The notes beneath the pieces are model-generated. The model did no database searches. It saw only the letters and a list, made by a program, of their open reading frames with translations, and was not told the DNA's origin. Shown in pieces: positions 17,574 to 26,748 of a DNA stretch of 40,479 nt. Numbering within the stretch: position 1 is the stretch's first letter; every line of letters starts with the position of its first letter. The DNA is taken from NCBI GenBank assembly GCA_001780985.1, contig MFJV01000001.1, positions 259,570 through 300,048 on the forward strand, written 5' to 3'. This stretch comes from Candidatus Gottesmanbacteria bacterium RIFCSPLOWO2_01_FULL_43_11b. GTDB taxonomy: Bacteria; Patescibacteriota; Microgenomatia; UBA10105; UBA927. The position numbers and the translations under genes were made by a program.

Positions 17574-18203
17574 ATGGCAAAAACAGCAGATAATAGTATT
17601 GGTAGGGGAAATTTTATGAAAATGGGACTTGGTATTTTTAGCTTAGGTCTCATTCCGACAGAATATCGTCCCGGAGCTGATTCCAATCTTCCTTACGCCA
17701 ATGGCAAGTATCAAACATTTCCTCGGCTGGAAGTGACGATAGGCGGAAAGAAAGAACAAGTTGTCCAAGATATAGATCTTGGAACGCTTGGTCCCAATGT
17801 GGACACTGTTTTTGGATTGGATTTTCAAGGGGATATTCCAACCGAAGCACTTGTCGTTTATCAACCAAGCGGAAAGGTAGAAGAAACACGCGTTATTGGT
17901 ATAAAAAGGACTGATGTTGAAACAGCTCAGTTCAACGACGCTCTCGGCGGAGATCGATTTGATGTGTATCAAATGGATAAGTTTGGAGGGAATGCGGCAC
18001 TTGACGCGATGGCCCGTAAGCACGCACAAAATACCGCACGAACGCACCAAAAAGTCGTCTACATAGGAGATCTCGGTGGATTTGAAAAAGCATATGGAGC
18101 TCAGGAAAAAGCTCTTTTGAGCCGGATTATTCGGGCTCAAAGACCAGCAGTTCCGGCAGCGGGAATACCTGAACCAAATTTTGTTAATCCGAGAACATAT
18201 TAA
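17574..18203 (+). CDS. Hypothetical protein
   Basis: ORF 209 aa with AAGGAGGTGA SD at about 17557-17566. Confidence 0.7.
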   Translation: MAKTADNSIGRGNFMKMGLGIFSLGLIPTEYRPGADSNLPYANGKYQTFPRLEVTIGGKKEQVVQDIDLGTLGPNVDTVFGLDFQGDIPTEALVVYQPSGKVEETRVIGIKRTDVETAQFNDALGGDRFDVYQMDKFGGNAALDAMARKHAQNTARTHQKVVYIGDLGGFEKAYGAQEKALLSRIIRAQRPAVPAAGIPEPNFVNPRTY

Positions 18204-18234
18204 TAGTCTCGGATCGATATATCGATTTTTTAAA

Positions 18235-18275
18235 GAAAACAGGCTGGAGAAGAATTTTTCTTTCAGCCTGTTTTC
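18235..18275. terminator. Strong hairpin, probable bidirectional terminator
   Basis: GAAAACAGGCTG ... CAGCCTGTTTTC, 12-bp perfect stem. Confidence 0.65.
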
Positions 18276-18287
18276 ATAAACAAGATT

Positions 18288-19190
18288 ATGCTACGAAAAC
18301 CTTTAGTGTCAGTCATTATGCCCATTTACAACGGGTCTCGGTTCATGGGAAAAGCTATAGACAGTATTTTAGCTCAAACCTATCATAATTTTGAACTCAT
18401 TGTTGTCGACGACGGTTCAACCGACACAACGCTATCGATTCTTAAAAATTACAAAAAAAACTACCCGAATAAAATTCGCCTTTTCTGTCACTCAAAAAAT
18501 ATCGGTGCCTTTGCAGCGACGAATCTTGGTTTCACGCATGCTAAAGGAGTCTATATCGGACTCATGGACTGCGATGACATAAGTAATCCTTCCCGCCTTG
18601 AAAAAGAAGTAACATTTTTACAAAATCATCCCGATGTCATTCTTGTCGGAACCCAGGCAAAAATTATCGATGACAAAGGGAAAATTACCGGTCAAAAAAT
18701 CTACCCTAATGATCATGAGGAAATTTATAAAGCATTTGCATGGATTAATCCGATTGTCCACCCATCAGCAATGATAAACCGCGCTCTACTACCAAAGAAC
18801 AACTATCTCTATCACACAAACTTCGGCGTCAACAGTGACTACTACAGCTTCTTTGAATGGCTCAATTACGGCAAATTTGCCAACTTACCGGAGTTTCTTC
18901 TATCATACCGAGTTCACGGCGGAAATAGCTCCCTGCAAAACCTAAAACAGAGATTTTATACTATTACTAAAATTCGTCTTGCGGCAGTTAAGCATCTCAA
19001 CTATCGCTTTCCCAGCTCCGCGATACTAAAATTTATTACACAGCATGTTTTAGTGAGTTTACTTCCTGAAAGATTGCTTCTCCCACTCTATTTAACTCTG
19101 CGTGGAATGAGAAAAGTCAAACTCCCAAATATTTTTAAAATTAGCCGAAACATGCGACAATTGAAGCGCTATGCCCTCTCTACGAACTAA
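18288..19190 (+). CDS. Glycosyltransferase family 2
   Basis: PLVSVIMPIYNGSRFMGKAIDSILAQTYHNFELIVVDDGSTDTTLSIL. Confidence 0.93.
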   Translation: MLRKPLVSVIMPIYNGSRFMGKAIDSILAQTYHNFELIVVDDGSTDTTLSILKNYKKNYPNKIRLFCHSKNIGAFAATNLGFTHAKGVYIGLMDCDDISNPSRLEKEVTFLQNHPDVILVGTQAKIIDDKGKITGQKIYPNDHEEIYKAFAWINPIVHPSAMINRALLPKNNYLYHTNFGVNSDYYSFFEWLNYGKFANLPEFLLSYRVHGGNSSLQNLKQRFYTITKIRLAAVKHLNYRFPSSAILKFITQHVLVSLLPERLLLPLYLTLRGMRKVKLPNIFKISRNMRQLKRYALSTN

Positions 19191-21684
19191 ACTCCGAACA
19201 TATTGGCCAATTTTGTTATTAGCATTCGTTGAATTAATCCTGTTTTCGACGAATTATAAACCGGGCACATGGCTTATTGGTTGGGATAATGCGATTCCGG
19301 AGTTTAATTTCAGCGAAGCGTTTAAACGCAGCATCTTTGGCGTCTGGCAGGAGCATCGAGGTGTAGGTTTATACGACGGCATGAGTCATATTGCAAACCT
19401 CGTTCACACCACGTTTCTCTGGCTCCTCTCTTTCGTTTTACCGGCAAATGTTCTGCGCTATTTTTTCCATTTCCTAATGCACTTCCTTGGAGGCCTTGGG
19501 GTTTACTTCCTCCTTATCAATCGTTCAAAATTCCTCGCATTGACGGGAGCTCTCTTTTACATGCTCAATTTCGCGACTATTCAAATGTTCTATACACCTC
19601 TTGAGGCATTCTCCATCCACTTTGCAGCCCTCCCATGGCTTGCATTTGCTGCTCAAAAAAAATTGCCTTTCTGGTTATTTATAGTCGTACTACTTACCTC
19701 TTCCCAATTTTACGTTCCAACACTTCTTATTCCAACAGGTATTCTACTTGTAATCGTAGCAAGAAAACGTATTTTACCTATCCTAACGGGCTTCATCCTC
19801 CTTAATGCATTCTGGCTTCTCCCCTACCTCTGGGGACTTGCTGATAATGCGCCCATCATCCGCGCGGCCAAAATTAATCAAATGTCGACAGATGAAGTAT
19901 TCCTCCGCAATCAGGCATTCGGAGATTTAAAGAACGTTTTTCTCCTTCGTGGCTTCTCACTTGATTTTGAAGATATCAACGCAGCTGGCTCTTTTGACTA
20001 TCTTATGGCTTCGTGGCGAAATTTTTTGTCTCTTCCGATTGCACAACTACTCGGATTTGCACTTTTGACTATCGCTCTTGTCGGGTTTAGTTGGCCTTAC
20101 GGTCTTCTTTTTATGATTGGGATATTTACACTCGGTAATGATATTCCGATTATTCGGGAAGTGAATTTATGGGTTCGAACGATATTTCCAACCTTCGGGG
20201 AAGCGTTCCGTTTTCCGTTTACAAAATTCAGTTTACTCTTTGCGTTCTCATATTCGATGTTACTTGTAGCAGGACTCCAAAAGCTTAAAAATTCGTTTCT
20301 TACTTTCGCTGCTTGTGTTGCAATTATTGCTCTTTCTTGGCCCGCATTTACTGGAAATTTTCTCTCACAGAATCTTCGAGTTGCCATACCAAGTGACTAT
20401 TTCGCGCTGTTTGAGTTCATGAAAACTCAAGACTCTTCGTCTAGAATCGCGTATTTACCACAACCTTCATACTGGAGCTGGAAATATTATAATTTTGGCT
20501 ACCGGGGTTCGGGTTTTGTCTGGCACGGACTACGACAACCAGTCATGGATCGGGCGTTTGATCCATGGAGTAACTTTAATGAAAATTACTACTGGGAACT
20601 AACAAAAGTGCTCTACAGCAAAGACAACGCAGCGCTTTCGTCAGTTTTTGCAAAGTATGACATTCGGTTTATTCTCTTAGACGAATATTTAGTTTCATTT
20701 AGTCATGACCGGGCTTTATTTACCGACGAAACCAAGGAACTTTTATCCCAAATGCCGAATGTGAGAGAAGCTGCCAAATTCGGTAAACTTACACTTTATG
20801 AAAGAAATGAAAAAGAAAGCATAGATTATGTAACAGTTAAAGATATCCCAACTGTCTCTCCGATCTATGCTTGGACAGACAATGATGTTGCGTATCAGGA
20901 ACTTGGAGATTATATTGCAGCCCCAACCGGCGGCTTCACGTACCAATATCGATCGCTTTTTACGAAACGGTCAGTCGATGAACGAGCGTTTTCTTTAGAC
21001 ACGACTGGTCTTGTCTACGAGAGTGCACTTGATGCAACGAAAGTAATTAAGTGTGGTTTGCTCAAAGATGGCACTGCGCAGGGAAATGCTGTTGATAGTG
21101 GTATTAGATTCACAAGTCTTAATCAACGCGGATGTTTAAGTTTCGGCATTCCCATTCTATCGCATCGAGAGGGATATCTTGTCGAAGTGGAATCAAATCA
21201 TATTTCCGGCCGACCGCTACTTATTTCGTTTATTAATCAAACTGCCAAACACGTCGAGTTAGAAGCGTACCTCTCACCTGGTGTAAACAACTTTATTCTT
21301 CCTCCTTTAGCTTCTGATGGGCTTGGATATACAGTGTATTTAGCAAATGACAGTATCGGCAGATATGAATCCATAAACGATATCAAAAGAATCAGTTTCT
21401 ATAAAATACCCTATCAAGAACTCGTCACCACATCCGATGTGGAATCTTCTCTCACATCGGATGTAAATAAAAAGACTCTTATTTTCAACCAATCCTTCCA
21501 CCCCGGCTGGGTTGCAGTAGCAAATAGCAAGATACTACCACACGTTCTTGTAAACAACTGGGCAAACGGCTGGATTTTACCAAGTAATCAAATAACCAAT
21601 AAGGATGTAACAATTTTCTTCTGGCCACAACTACTCGAATGGCTTGGTTTTCTTTTACTTCCCATAGCATTCCTGCTACTCTAG
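19171..21684 (+). CDS. Large GT-C-like/YfhO-like multi-pass membrane protein
   Basis: ORF 837 aa; many TM helices, extracytoplasmic region, C-terminal TM; adjacent to GT2. Confidence 0.65.
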   Translation: MPSLRTKLRTYWPILLLAFVELILFSTNYKPGTWLIGWDNAIPEFNFSEAFKRSIFGVWQEHRGVGLYDGMSHIANLVHTTFLWLLSFVLPANVLRYFFHFLMHFLGGLGVYFLLINRSKFLALTGALFYMLNFATIQMFYTPLEAFSIHFAALPWLAFAAQKKLPFWLFIVVLLTSSQFYVPTLLIPTGILLVIVARKRILPILTGFILLNAFWLLPYLWGLADNAPIIRAAKINQMSTDEVFLRNQAFGDLKNVFLLRGFSLDFEDINAAGSFDYLMASWRNFLSLPIAQLLGFALLTIALVGFSWPYGLLFMIGIFTLGNDIPIIREVNLWVRTIFPTFGEAFRFPFTKFSLLFAFSYSMLLVAGLQKLKNSFLTFAACVAIIALSWPAFTGNFLSQNLRVAIPSDYFALFEFMKTQDSSSRIAYLPQPSYWSWKYYNFGYRGSGFVWHGLRQPVMDRAFDPWSNFNENYYWELTKVLYSKDNAALSSVFAKYDIRFILLDEYLVSFSHDRALFTDETKELLSQMPNVREAAKFGKLTLYERNEKESIDYVTVKDIPTVSPIYAWTDNDVAYQELGDYIAAPTGGFTYQYRSLFTKRSVDERAFSLDTTGLVYESALDATKVIKCGLLKDGTAQGNAVDSGIRFTSLNQRGCLSFGIPILSHREGYLVEVESNHISGRPLLISFINQTAKHVELEAYLSPGVNNFILPPLASDGLGYTVYLANDSIGRYESINDIKRISFYKIPYQELVTTSDVESSLTSDVNKKTLIFNQSFHPGWVAVANSKILPHVLVNNWANGWILPSNQITNKDVTIFFWPQLLEWLGFLLLPIAFLLL

Positions 21685-21688
21685 AATC

Positions 21689-22354
21689 ATGATTTCTACT
21701 CTTGGAATTCTTGCCGAACTCCTTTTGCTCTTTTTTTTATCTAAAAAACTCATTCAAAATATTTACACGCTGTTTTATCTTGTAATCCGCAATAGACCTG
21801 TTGCCCTCTCTATCGTCACCCTCCTTCTGTTTCCTGGTACAGTTATCCATGAACTCTCGCATTTATTTACTGCAGAAATCTTAGGTGTACGGACGGGAAA
21901 ACTCATTCTGGCTCCCGAGTCAATTCGAGGGAGTGAAATCCAAGCAGGAAGTGTGGCAATTGTCAAAACCGGCCCATTTCGTCGAATTCTTATTGGATTA
22001 GCACCGCTTTTCTGGGGCATGGGAGCGCTCTTTGTTGTATCTTATTTCCAAAATATCCCCTATATTGTTGCTTTTTATCTCATGTTCTCTATTTCCAACT
22101 CCATGTTCCCGTCAGCAATTGATATGAAAGAATCACCAGGTCCTATTCTAGTGGTACTTATCTTTTTTTCCGCAGCGTACATTGCGGGAATCAGGTTAAG
22201 CTTATCCGGACAACCTCTTGAGATCATTACAACTCTTCTCTACTCCTTGGTTCAGAGTCTTGGAATAGTTTTAGCAGTCAATATAGGATTACTGCTAATA
22301 ATACATGTTTTGATTGTTCTATTGGGTTCTTTTCAAAACTTCAAAAAAGGCTGA
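21689..22354 (+). CDS. M50-like membrane metallopeptidase candidate
   Basis: LFPGTVIHELSHLFTAEILGV HExxH in a TM context. Confidence 0.6.
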   Translation: MISTLGILAELLLLFFLSKKLIQNIYTLFYLVIRNRPVALSIVTLLLFPGTVIHELSHLFTAEILGVRTGKLILAPESIRGSEIQAGSVAIVKTGPFRRILIGLAPLFWGMGALFVVSYFQNIPYIVAFYLMFSISNSMFPSAIDMKESPGPILVVLIFFSAAYIAGIRLSLSGQPLEIITTLLYSLVQSLGIVLAVNIGLLLIIHVLIVLLGSFQNFKKG

Positions 22355-24265
22355 CTGGGGTATCTCTACTCTTCCGACCATTTTCATCCTCGCCTTCCCT
22401 TTTGCTTGTTTCTTCAAAAGTTTATCTTTACGAGTTCGGTCACCCCCGTAGAGTTTTTGAATAACGTCTTTACGAAAAGGTTTTACATCGGCACGAGCAA
22501 TTATTTGCCCCCCGATAGCAGCCTGAATGGGAATAGAAAATTGTTGTCTGGGAATTACTTCGGACAGACGCTCCACTATTGAGATTGCCCGTTGTCTTGC
22601 CTGATCTTTCACTGTTAAAAAAGAAAGTGCGTCAACTTTTTCGTGATTCACTAAAATATCAATTTTTGCAACTTCAACGGTTTGAAAATCAAAAAATTGA
22701 TAATCAAGGGACGCATATCCTTCAGAAATGCTCTTTAAACGGTCAAAAAAATCAATAATCATTTCTGAAAGTGGCAAAAGATATGTAAATTCAGCCTGCC
22801 CGCCATCGCTGCGCTCAGGCGCTGGCAGGCGGGCCTGATCTTTCACTCCATAATATTTCAAATCTACATATTGCCCTCTTTTTTCTTGGGCAAGCTGCAT
22901 AATCGTTCCAACATATCTCCTCGGAGTGTAGATTTTTACCTCCATAATTGGCTCCCTGACTTCTTTGATTTGCGACGGATCCGGAAATTCGCTGGCTGAT
23001 TGAATAGAGGTGTTGTTGACGCGATACTCAACATTTGGTGCTGTTGCGATCATGTGGAGGTTGAATTCTCGCGACAACCGCTCTTGTACAATTTCTGCAT
23101 GAAGTAAGCCTAAGAAACCACAGTGAAATCCGTTTCCCAATGCAAGAGATGCGATGGGACGAAAGGTAAATGCGCTATCTGAAAGCCGCAATTTCTCCAT
23201 AGCTTCCCGCGCAAGCGTAAACTCGTCAGTTTGAATAGGAAACAATCCTAAAAATACCATTGGTTTTGGTTCTTTGTACCCGGGGAGAGACTTTATTTTG
23301 TCATCCCGGCCCCCGAGCCGGGATCCAGTCTTTTCGGAAGAAGATGGATTCCGGGTCAAGCCCGGAATGACACCAAAAGTAGTTATCGTGTCCCCCACTT
23401 TTGCATACCGTACATCTTTCAAACCTGTTGCAATATATCCTACTTCACCAGTTCGTAATGTATCAGAAGGAATCATTTTCGGGATAAAATACCCTTTTTC
23501 AATCGGTGTTACTTCTGCACCTGAAGCCAAAAAATGTAGTGTTTCACCTTTTAAACTTCCGTCGACAACGCGCACAAAAACAACAACTCCTTTATGCGTG
23601 TCGTACTGCGAGGAAAAAACGAGCGCCCGTAATGGTGAACTTGTCGAACCAGAGGGTGGAGGGATTCGTTCGACAATTGCTTCAAGTACTTTTTCGACAT
23701 TCTCTCCGGTTTTTGCCGATATTTCTATGATTTCTTCCTTTCTAAATCCTAGCGTTTCTAGTTCTTCTCGCGTTTCTGTTATTCGTGCATTGGGTAGATC
23801 AATTTTATTTATAATAGGAATTATCGTAAGCTTGTGATTCCGTGCTTGGTGGAGGTTTGCAAGAGTCTGTGCTTGAATACCTTGTGCTGCATCGACAACC
23901 AAAATAGCTCCTTCACAGGCAGCAAGAGATCTACTGACTTCGTAGCCAAAATCAACGTGTCCGGGTGTATCTATGAGGTTGAGAATGTACTCTTCTTTTT
24001 TGTCATTCCGGGCTTGACCCGGAATCCATCTTTCTTCCTCATGGATCCCGGCTCGGGGGCCGGGATGACAACGGAAAATCATTCGTACGGGTGCAAGTTT
24101 AATAGTGATTCCCCGCTCTCGCTCAATCGGATTACTATCGAGAATCTGCTCCTGCATGTTCCGCTTCTCAATAGTCCCAGTTATCTCCAAGAGCCGATCG
24201 GCAAGTGTCGACTTGCCATGATCTATGTGGGCGATGATAGCAAAATTTCGGATGTGATCCTGCAT
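22319..24265 (-). CDS. lepA: Elongation factor 4 (LepA) with three in-frame repeat insertions
   Basis: IIAHIDHGKSTLADRLLE, DTPGHVDFGYEVSRSLAACEGAILVVDAAQGIQAQT, LPGYKEPKPMVF, GFLGLLHAEIVQERL. Confidence 0.95.
   Translation of the reverse strand: MQDHIRNFAIIAHIDHGKSTLADRLLEITGTIEKRNMQEQILDSNPIERERGITIKLAPVRMIFRCHPGPRAGIHEEERWIPGQARNDKKEEYILNLIDTPGHVDFGYEVSRSLAACEGAILVVDAAQGIQAQTLANLHQARNHKLTIIPIINKIDLPNARITETREELETLGFRKEEIIEISAKTGENVEKVLEAIVERIPPPSGSTSSPLRALVFSSQYDTHKGVVVFVRVVDGSLKGETLHFLASGAEVTPIEKGYFIPKMIPSDTLRTGEVGYIATGLKDVRYAKVGDTITTFGVIPGLTRNPSSSEKTGSRLGGRDDKIKSLPGYKEPKPMVFLGLFPIQTDEFTLAREAMEKLRLSDSAFTFRPIASLALGNGFHCGFLGLLHAEIVQERLSREFNLHMIATAPNVEYRVNNTSIQSASEFPDPSQIKEVREPIMEVKIYTPRRYVGTIMQLAQEKRGQYVDLKYYGVKDQARLPAPERSDGGQAEFTYLLPLSEMIIDFFDRLKSISEGYASLDYQFFDFQTVEVAKIDILVNHEKVDALSFLTVKDQARQRAISIVERLSEVIPRQQFSIPIQAAIGGQIIARADVKPFRKDVIQKLYGGDRTRKDKLLKKQAKGKARMKMVGRVEIPQSAFFEVLKRTQ
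22795..22835. repeat. 41-nt palindromic element, copy 1 (in lepA)
   Basis: cctgcccgccatcgctgcgctcaggcgctggcaggcgggcc, identical to 38809-38849. Confidence 0.92.
23300..23371. repeat. Double-hairpin palindromic element, copy A (in lepA)
   Basis: GTCATCCCGGCCCCCGAGCCGGGATCC...GATGGATTCCGGGTCAAGCCCGGAATGAC. Confidence 0.92.
24002..24069. repeat. Double-hairpin palindromic element, copy B, inverted relative to copy A (in lepA)
   Basis: Reverse complement matches copy A across 27 nt left and 29 nt right ends; only the centre differs. Confidence 0.92.
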
Positions 24266-24295
24266 GAAGCTATTCTACCACGAGGATGTGCCCAT

Positions 24296-24598
24296 TTACT
24301 CTATATTACTTCCAATAGCGTTGTAGTCGATACCGCTAACAATCGAAAGTTCTCCTGACAATTGTGCCTCTGAAACTTCTCTCTTGTTTCGTATAACACG
24401 TCCTTTTTCATCTGGTGTAATAATGAGAGTTAATTTTAGTTCTGGTTGACATAGTTGTTGGAGTTGCGACATTGGTTTCCCATCAGGGATAGCCACGAGT
24501 GTGTGACCAGGCATGTCGAGTATCTCGACGTCTCCTTTTATTTCAAAAGGTTTAAACAGCTTCGCTGCACCGAATCCTTTGATTTCAGCTTTTGGCAT
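24296..24598 (-). CDS. Hypothetical protein
   Basis: ORF 100 aa with consensus promoter 8 nt upstream. Confidence 0.65.
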   Translation of the reverse strand: MPKAEIKGFGAAKLFKPFEIKGDVEILDMPGHTLVAIPDGKPMSQLQQLCQPELKLTLIITPDEKGRVIRNKREVSEAQLSGELSIVSGIDYNAIGSNIE

Positions 24599-24606
24599 AT
24601 AATCGA

Positions 24607-24635
24607 ATTATATCCTATAATATTTTGACTGTCAA
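24607..24635 (-). promoter_or_regulatory. Perfect consensus promoter TTGACA-N17-TATAAT
   Basis: -35 24630-24635, -10 24607-24612 on minus; ATG at 24598. Confidence 0.85.
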
Positions 24636-24681
24636 TGTTGCCCTCTTGCAATTCCACATGAGCTGGGTCTAGGATAAGTTT

Positions 24682-25296
24682 ATGGCAGACAACACAACGC
24701 TCCGACGCACCACCCGCCAACTTATTCGTGCCTATGAGGCTCGCGCGCTCAAAAAGCGCCCGTTTGCAATCCGTGTCGCTGACTATTTAACCACCTATTT
24801 CGGTAGTCTGGAGTTTCTATTTCTTAACCTTATTGTCTTTGGTACATGGATTGGTGTAAATGCGGGCTTGGTCCCGGGTGTTGCCCCTTTTGATCCTTTT
24901 CCTTTTATACTTTTGACTATGCTGTTGTCTGTCGAGGCTATCTGTCTAACCATAATCGTTCTTATGAGCCAAAATAGACAAGGGTATGTGAGTGCTGTCC
25001 GTGACGAGCTCGATCTTCAGGTCAATTTACTCTCCGAGCGGGAGGTTACCAAAGCCTTACGGCTCCTCCTTGCCCTCCATGAGCATCACAAAATTAAAGC
25101 AGACGAAGATCCGGAACTTGAATCAATGCTTCGGGCAACCAATATTTCGTATATTCAACGAAAACTTGAAGAACAGCTCCATACAGACCAACCAACATTC
25201 CCTAAAATAGTCACCAAACCTATCACCAAATTAACTCAAGCCGTCAAAACCCTCGGACCAACGAAAAATGGGGGCGGAAAAAGTAAAACCCATTAA
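24682..25296 (+). CDS. DUF1003-family membrane protein
   Basis: YFGSLEFLFLNLIVFGTWIGVN...FDPFPFILLTMLLSVEAICLTIIVLMSQNRQ. Confidence 0.85.
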   Translation: MADNTTLRRTTRQLIRAYEARALKKRPFAIRVADYLTTYFGSLEFLFLNLIVFGTWIGVNAGLVPGVAPFDPFPFILLTMLLSVEAICLTIIVLMSQNRQGYVSAVRDELDLQVNLLSEREVTKALRLLLALHEHHKIKADEDPELESMLRATNISYIQRKLEEQLHTDQPTFPKIVTKPITKLTQAVKTLGPTKNGGGKSKTH

Positions 25297-25341
25297 CAAC
25301 TCTCTATACAGACGAGCCTCTTTGTAGTAGCATCGACAATT

Positions 25342-26004
25342 ATGCTTTCCGTTGAAATGAGACGCACGTCGCAAGCACATTTTCTGCAGTCGAACGACTG
25401 GTTTTGTACGGTCGCAATCATGCGATCAGTTCACCATATGCGCCGTGATCCTGTACCAGAAGAATTGCAACTTGCCCAAACACTCGGAGCAAATATTGCC
25501 CACGGCGTCGCTCAAAAAGATCTCGTTTCTTACCTTGCCGTGCGCGGCATTCCACACCGAGTCCATCACGACACATCCATTTCTACACTTTGGGAGGGAC
25601 TGCGGAGAGGAAATGGCTTTCTCGTTTCCTACCAGGAGGTTTCAGACGGCGATATAGAGGGAAACGGTGGAAGAATCTGGTCAGAGCGGTATCTCCGACC
25701 TTACGACCCGTACCTTGACGACGGGCATGACAATTTGCTATTTGGGTTAACTGAAAATTCTCGGAATGTTTACCTTCTCGACCCGGGGTTAAACTACCAA
25801 ATAAGTGGCCTGCCGAAAGGCATACGTACAATCCCCCTTCCCGTTTTTGAGTGTCGTTGGATCGATAGCGACACAAACCAGCTCCTCCGACGATCTGCTA
25901 TTGAAATTGAGCTTTCTCCGCCAAAATCCCGTTCGTGGGTGTGGGAAATCCTTCTCAAATACTTCCCTCACATCCGCTCAACCGTTTCTATGCCGAGGAA
26001 ATAG
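25342..26004 (+). CDS. C39-like papain-fold cysteine peptidase candidate
   Basis: QSNDWFCTVAIMRSV (Cys), DGHDNLLFGLTENSRNVYLLDP (His, Asp). Confidence 0.55.
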   Translation: MLSVEMRRTSQAHFLQSNDWFCTVAIMRSVHHMRRDPVPEELQLAQTLGANIAHGVAQKDLVSYLAVRGIPHRVHHDTSISTLWEGLRRGNGFLVSYQEVSDGDIEGNGGRIWSERYLRPYDPYLDDGHDNLLFGLTENSRNVYLLDPGLNYQISGLPKGIRTIPLPVFECRWIDSDTNQLLRRSAIEIELSPPKSRSWVWEILLKYFPHIRSTVSMPRK

Positions 26005-26724
26005 AAGTCGTGGGGGATTTTCTATAACCGTGCTCAATTTCCGAAGAGCCTCATCTGTGGTATCGGAATCATTTGCAAAATGCAGCTCTTGACGACCGAT
26101 GGAAGCCAATAGCGTCAATGCCTTCTCTGCATCAAACTGCTCGGCGGTTTTTTGAGTCAAACAAAACTTTGGCCACTCGGAATCATCGGGGGGCGATACC
26201 TTAAGTCCATATGTTTTATCGAATCCCGTAATATCAAGACCGCCTATAATATCAAACACTCTAACCCTCATAGTTGAGTCTTGCCCGAGATAGTAAGACA
26301 ACATAAAACTGCTTGTGGCTCCGGAAATCGACATATTATCAACTTGCAATGTATACGATTTCTCAGATTGGAATTCAGGGATTTGCGGACAGTAACCCAC
26401 AGCCACGAGCATGATGTGCTGGTCTTTTAGCGGCGTCGAGTGCCGCCCGTTCAATCCTGCAAACGTGAGCTGCTCTTTCCCACCACGCGAAGCGACGGCT
26501 TCTAATTTAACGATTGTTTTTCCATCCGTCCCTTCCAGGATTTGCTCAAACCCTACCAGTAACGACTCATCTTGTAATCGAGTGTTCACTGGCTGGAAGT
26601 TGCGCGTCGTTGCTGAAATGATGCCCTGGCTGAAAGCAAAATCCTCGACAGCTATAGCCACAGAATGAAGTTTTTCTTCCGAGAATGTGCCTTTTCCGTC
26701 GTTTTGTTCAATGGTATACCTCAT
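25978..26724 (-). CDS. Hypothetical protein
   Basis: ORF 248 aa, downstream of argS on the same strand. Confidence 0.65.
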   Translation of the reverse strand: MRYTIEQNDGKGTFSEEKLHSVAIAVEDFAFSQGIISATTRNFQPVNTRLQDESLLVGFEQILEGTDGKTIVKLEAVASRGGKEQLTFAGLNGRHSTPLKDQHIMLVAVGYCPQIPEFQSEKSYTLQVDNMSISGATSSFMLSYYLGQDSTMRVRVFDIIGGLDITGFDKTYGLKVSPPDDSEWPKFCLTQKTAEQFDAEKALTLLASIGRQELHFANDSDTTDEALRKLSTVIENPPRLLFPRHRNG

Positions 26725-26748
26725 ACCATAACTAAGTATACCATACTA

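Noticed and set aside
23625-23665. LepA segment PPPSGSTSSPLRALVF as a further insertion
   Set aside because: Length appears to match the normal PPPxGDPxAPLKALIF linker, so no insertion is supported.
23274-23837. 187-aa plus ORF with PGRDFILSSRPPSRDPVFSEEDGFRVKPGMT
   Set aside because: Antisense to lepA; open mainly because the palindromic element is open in many frames.
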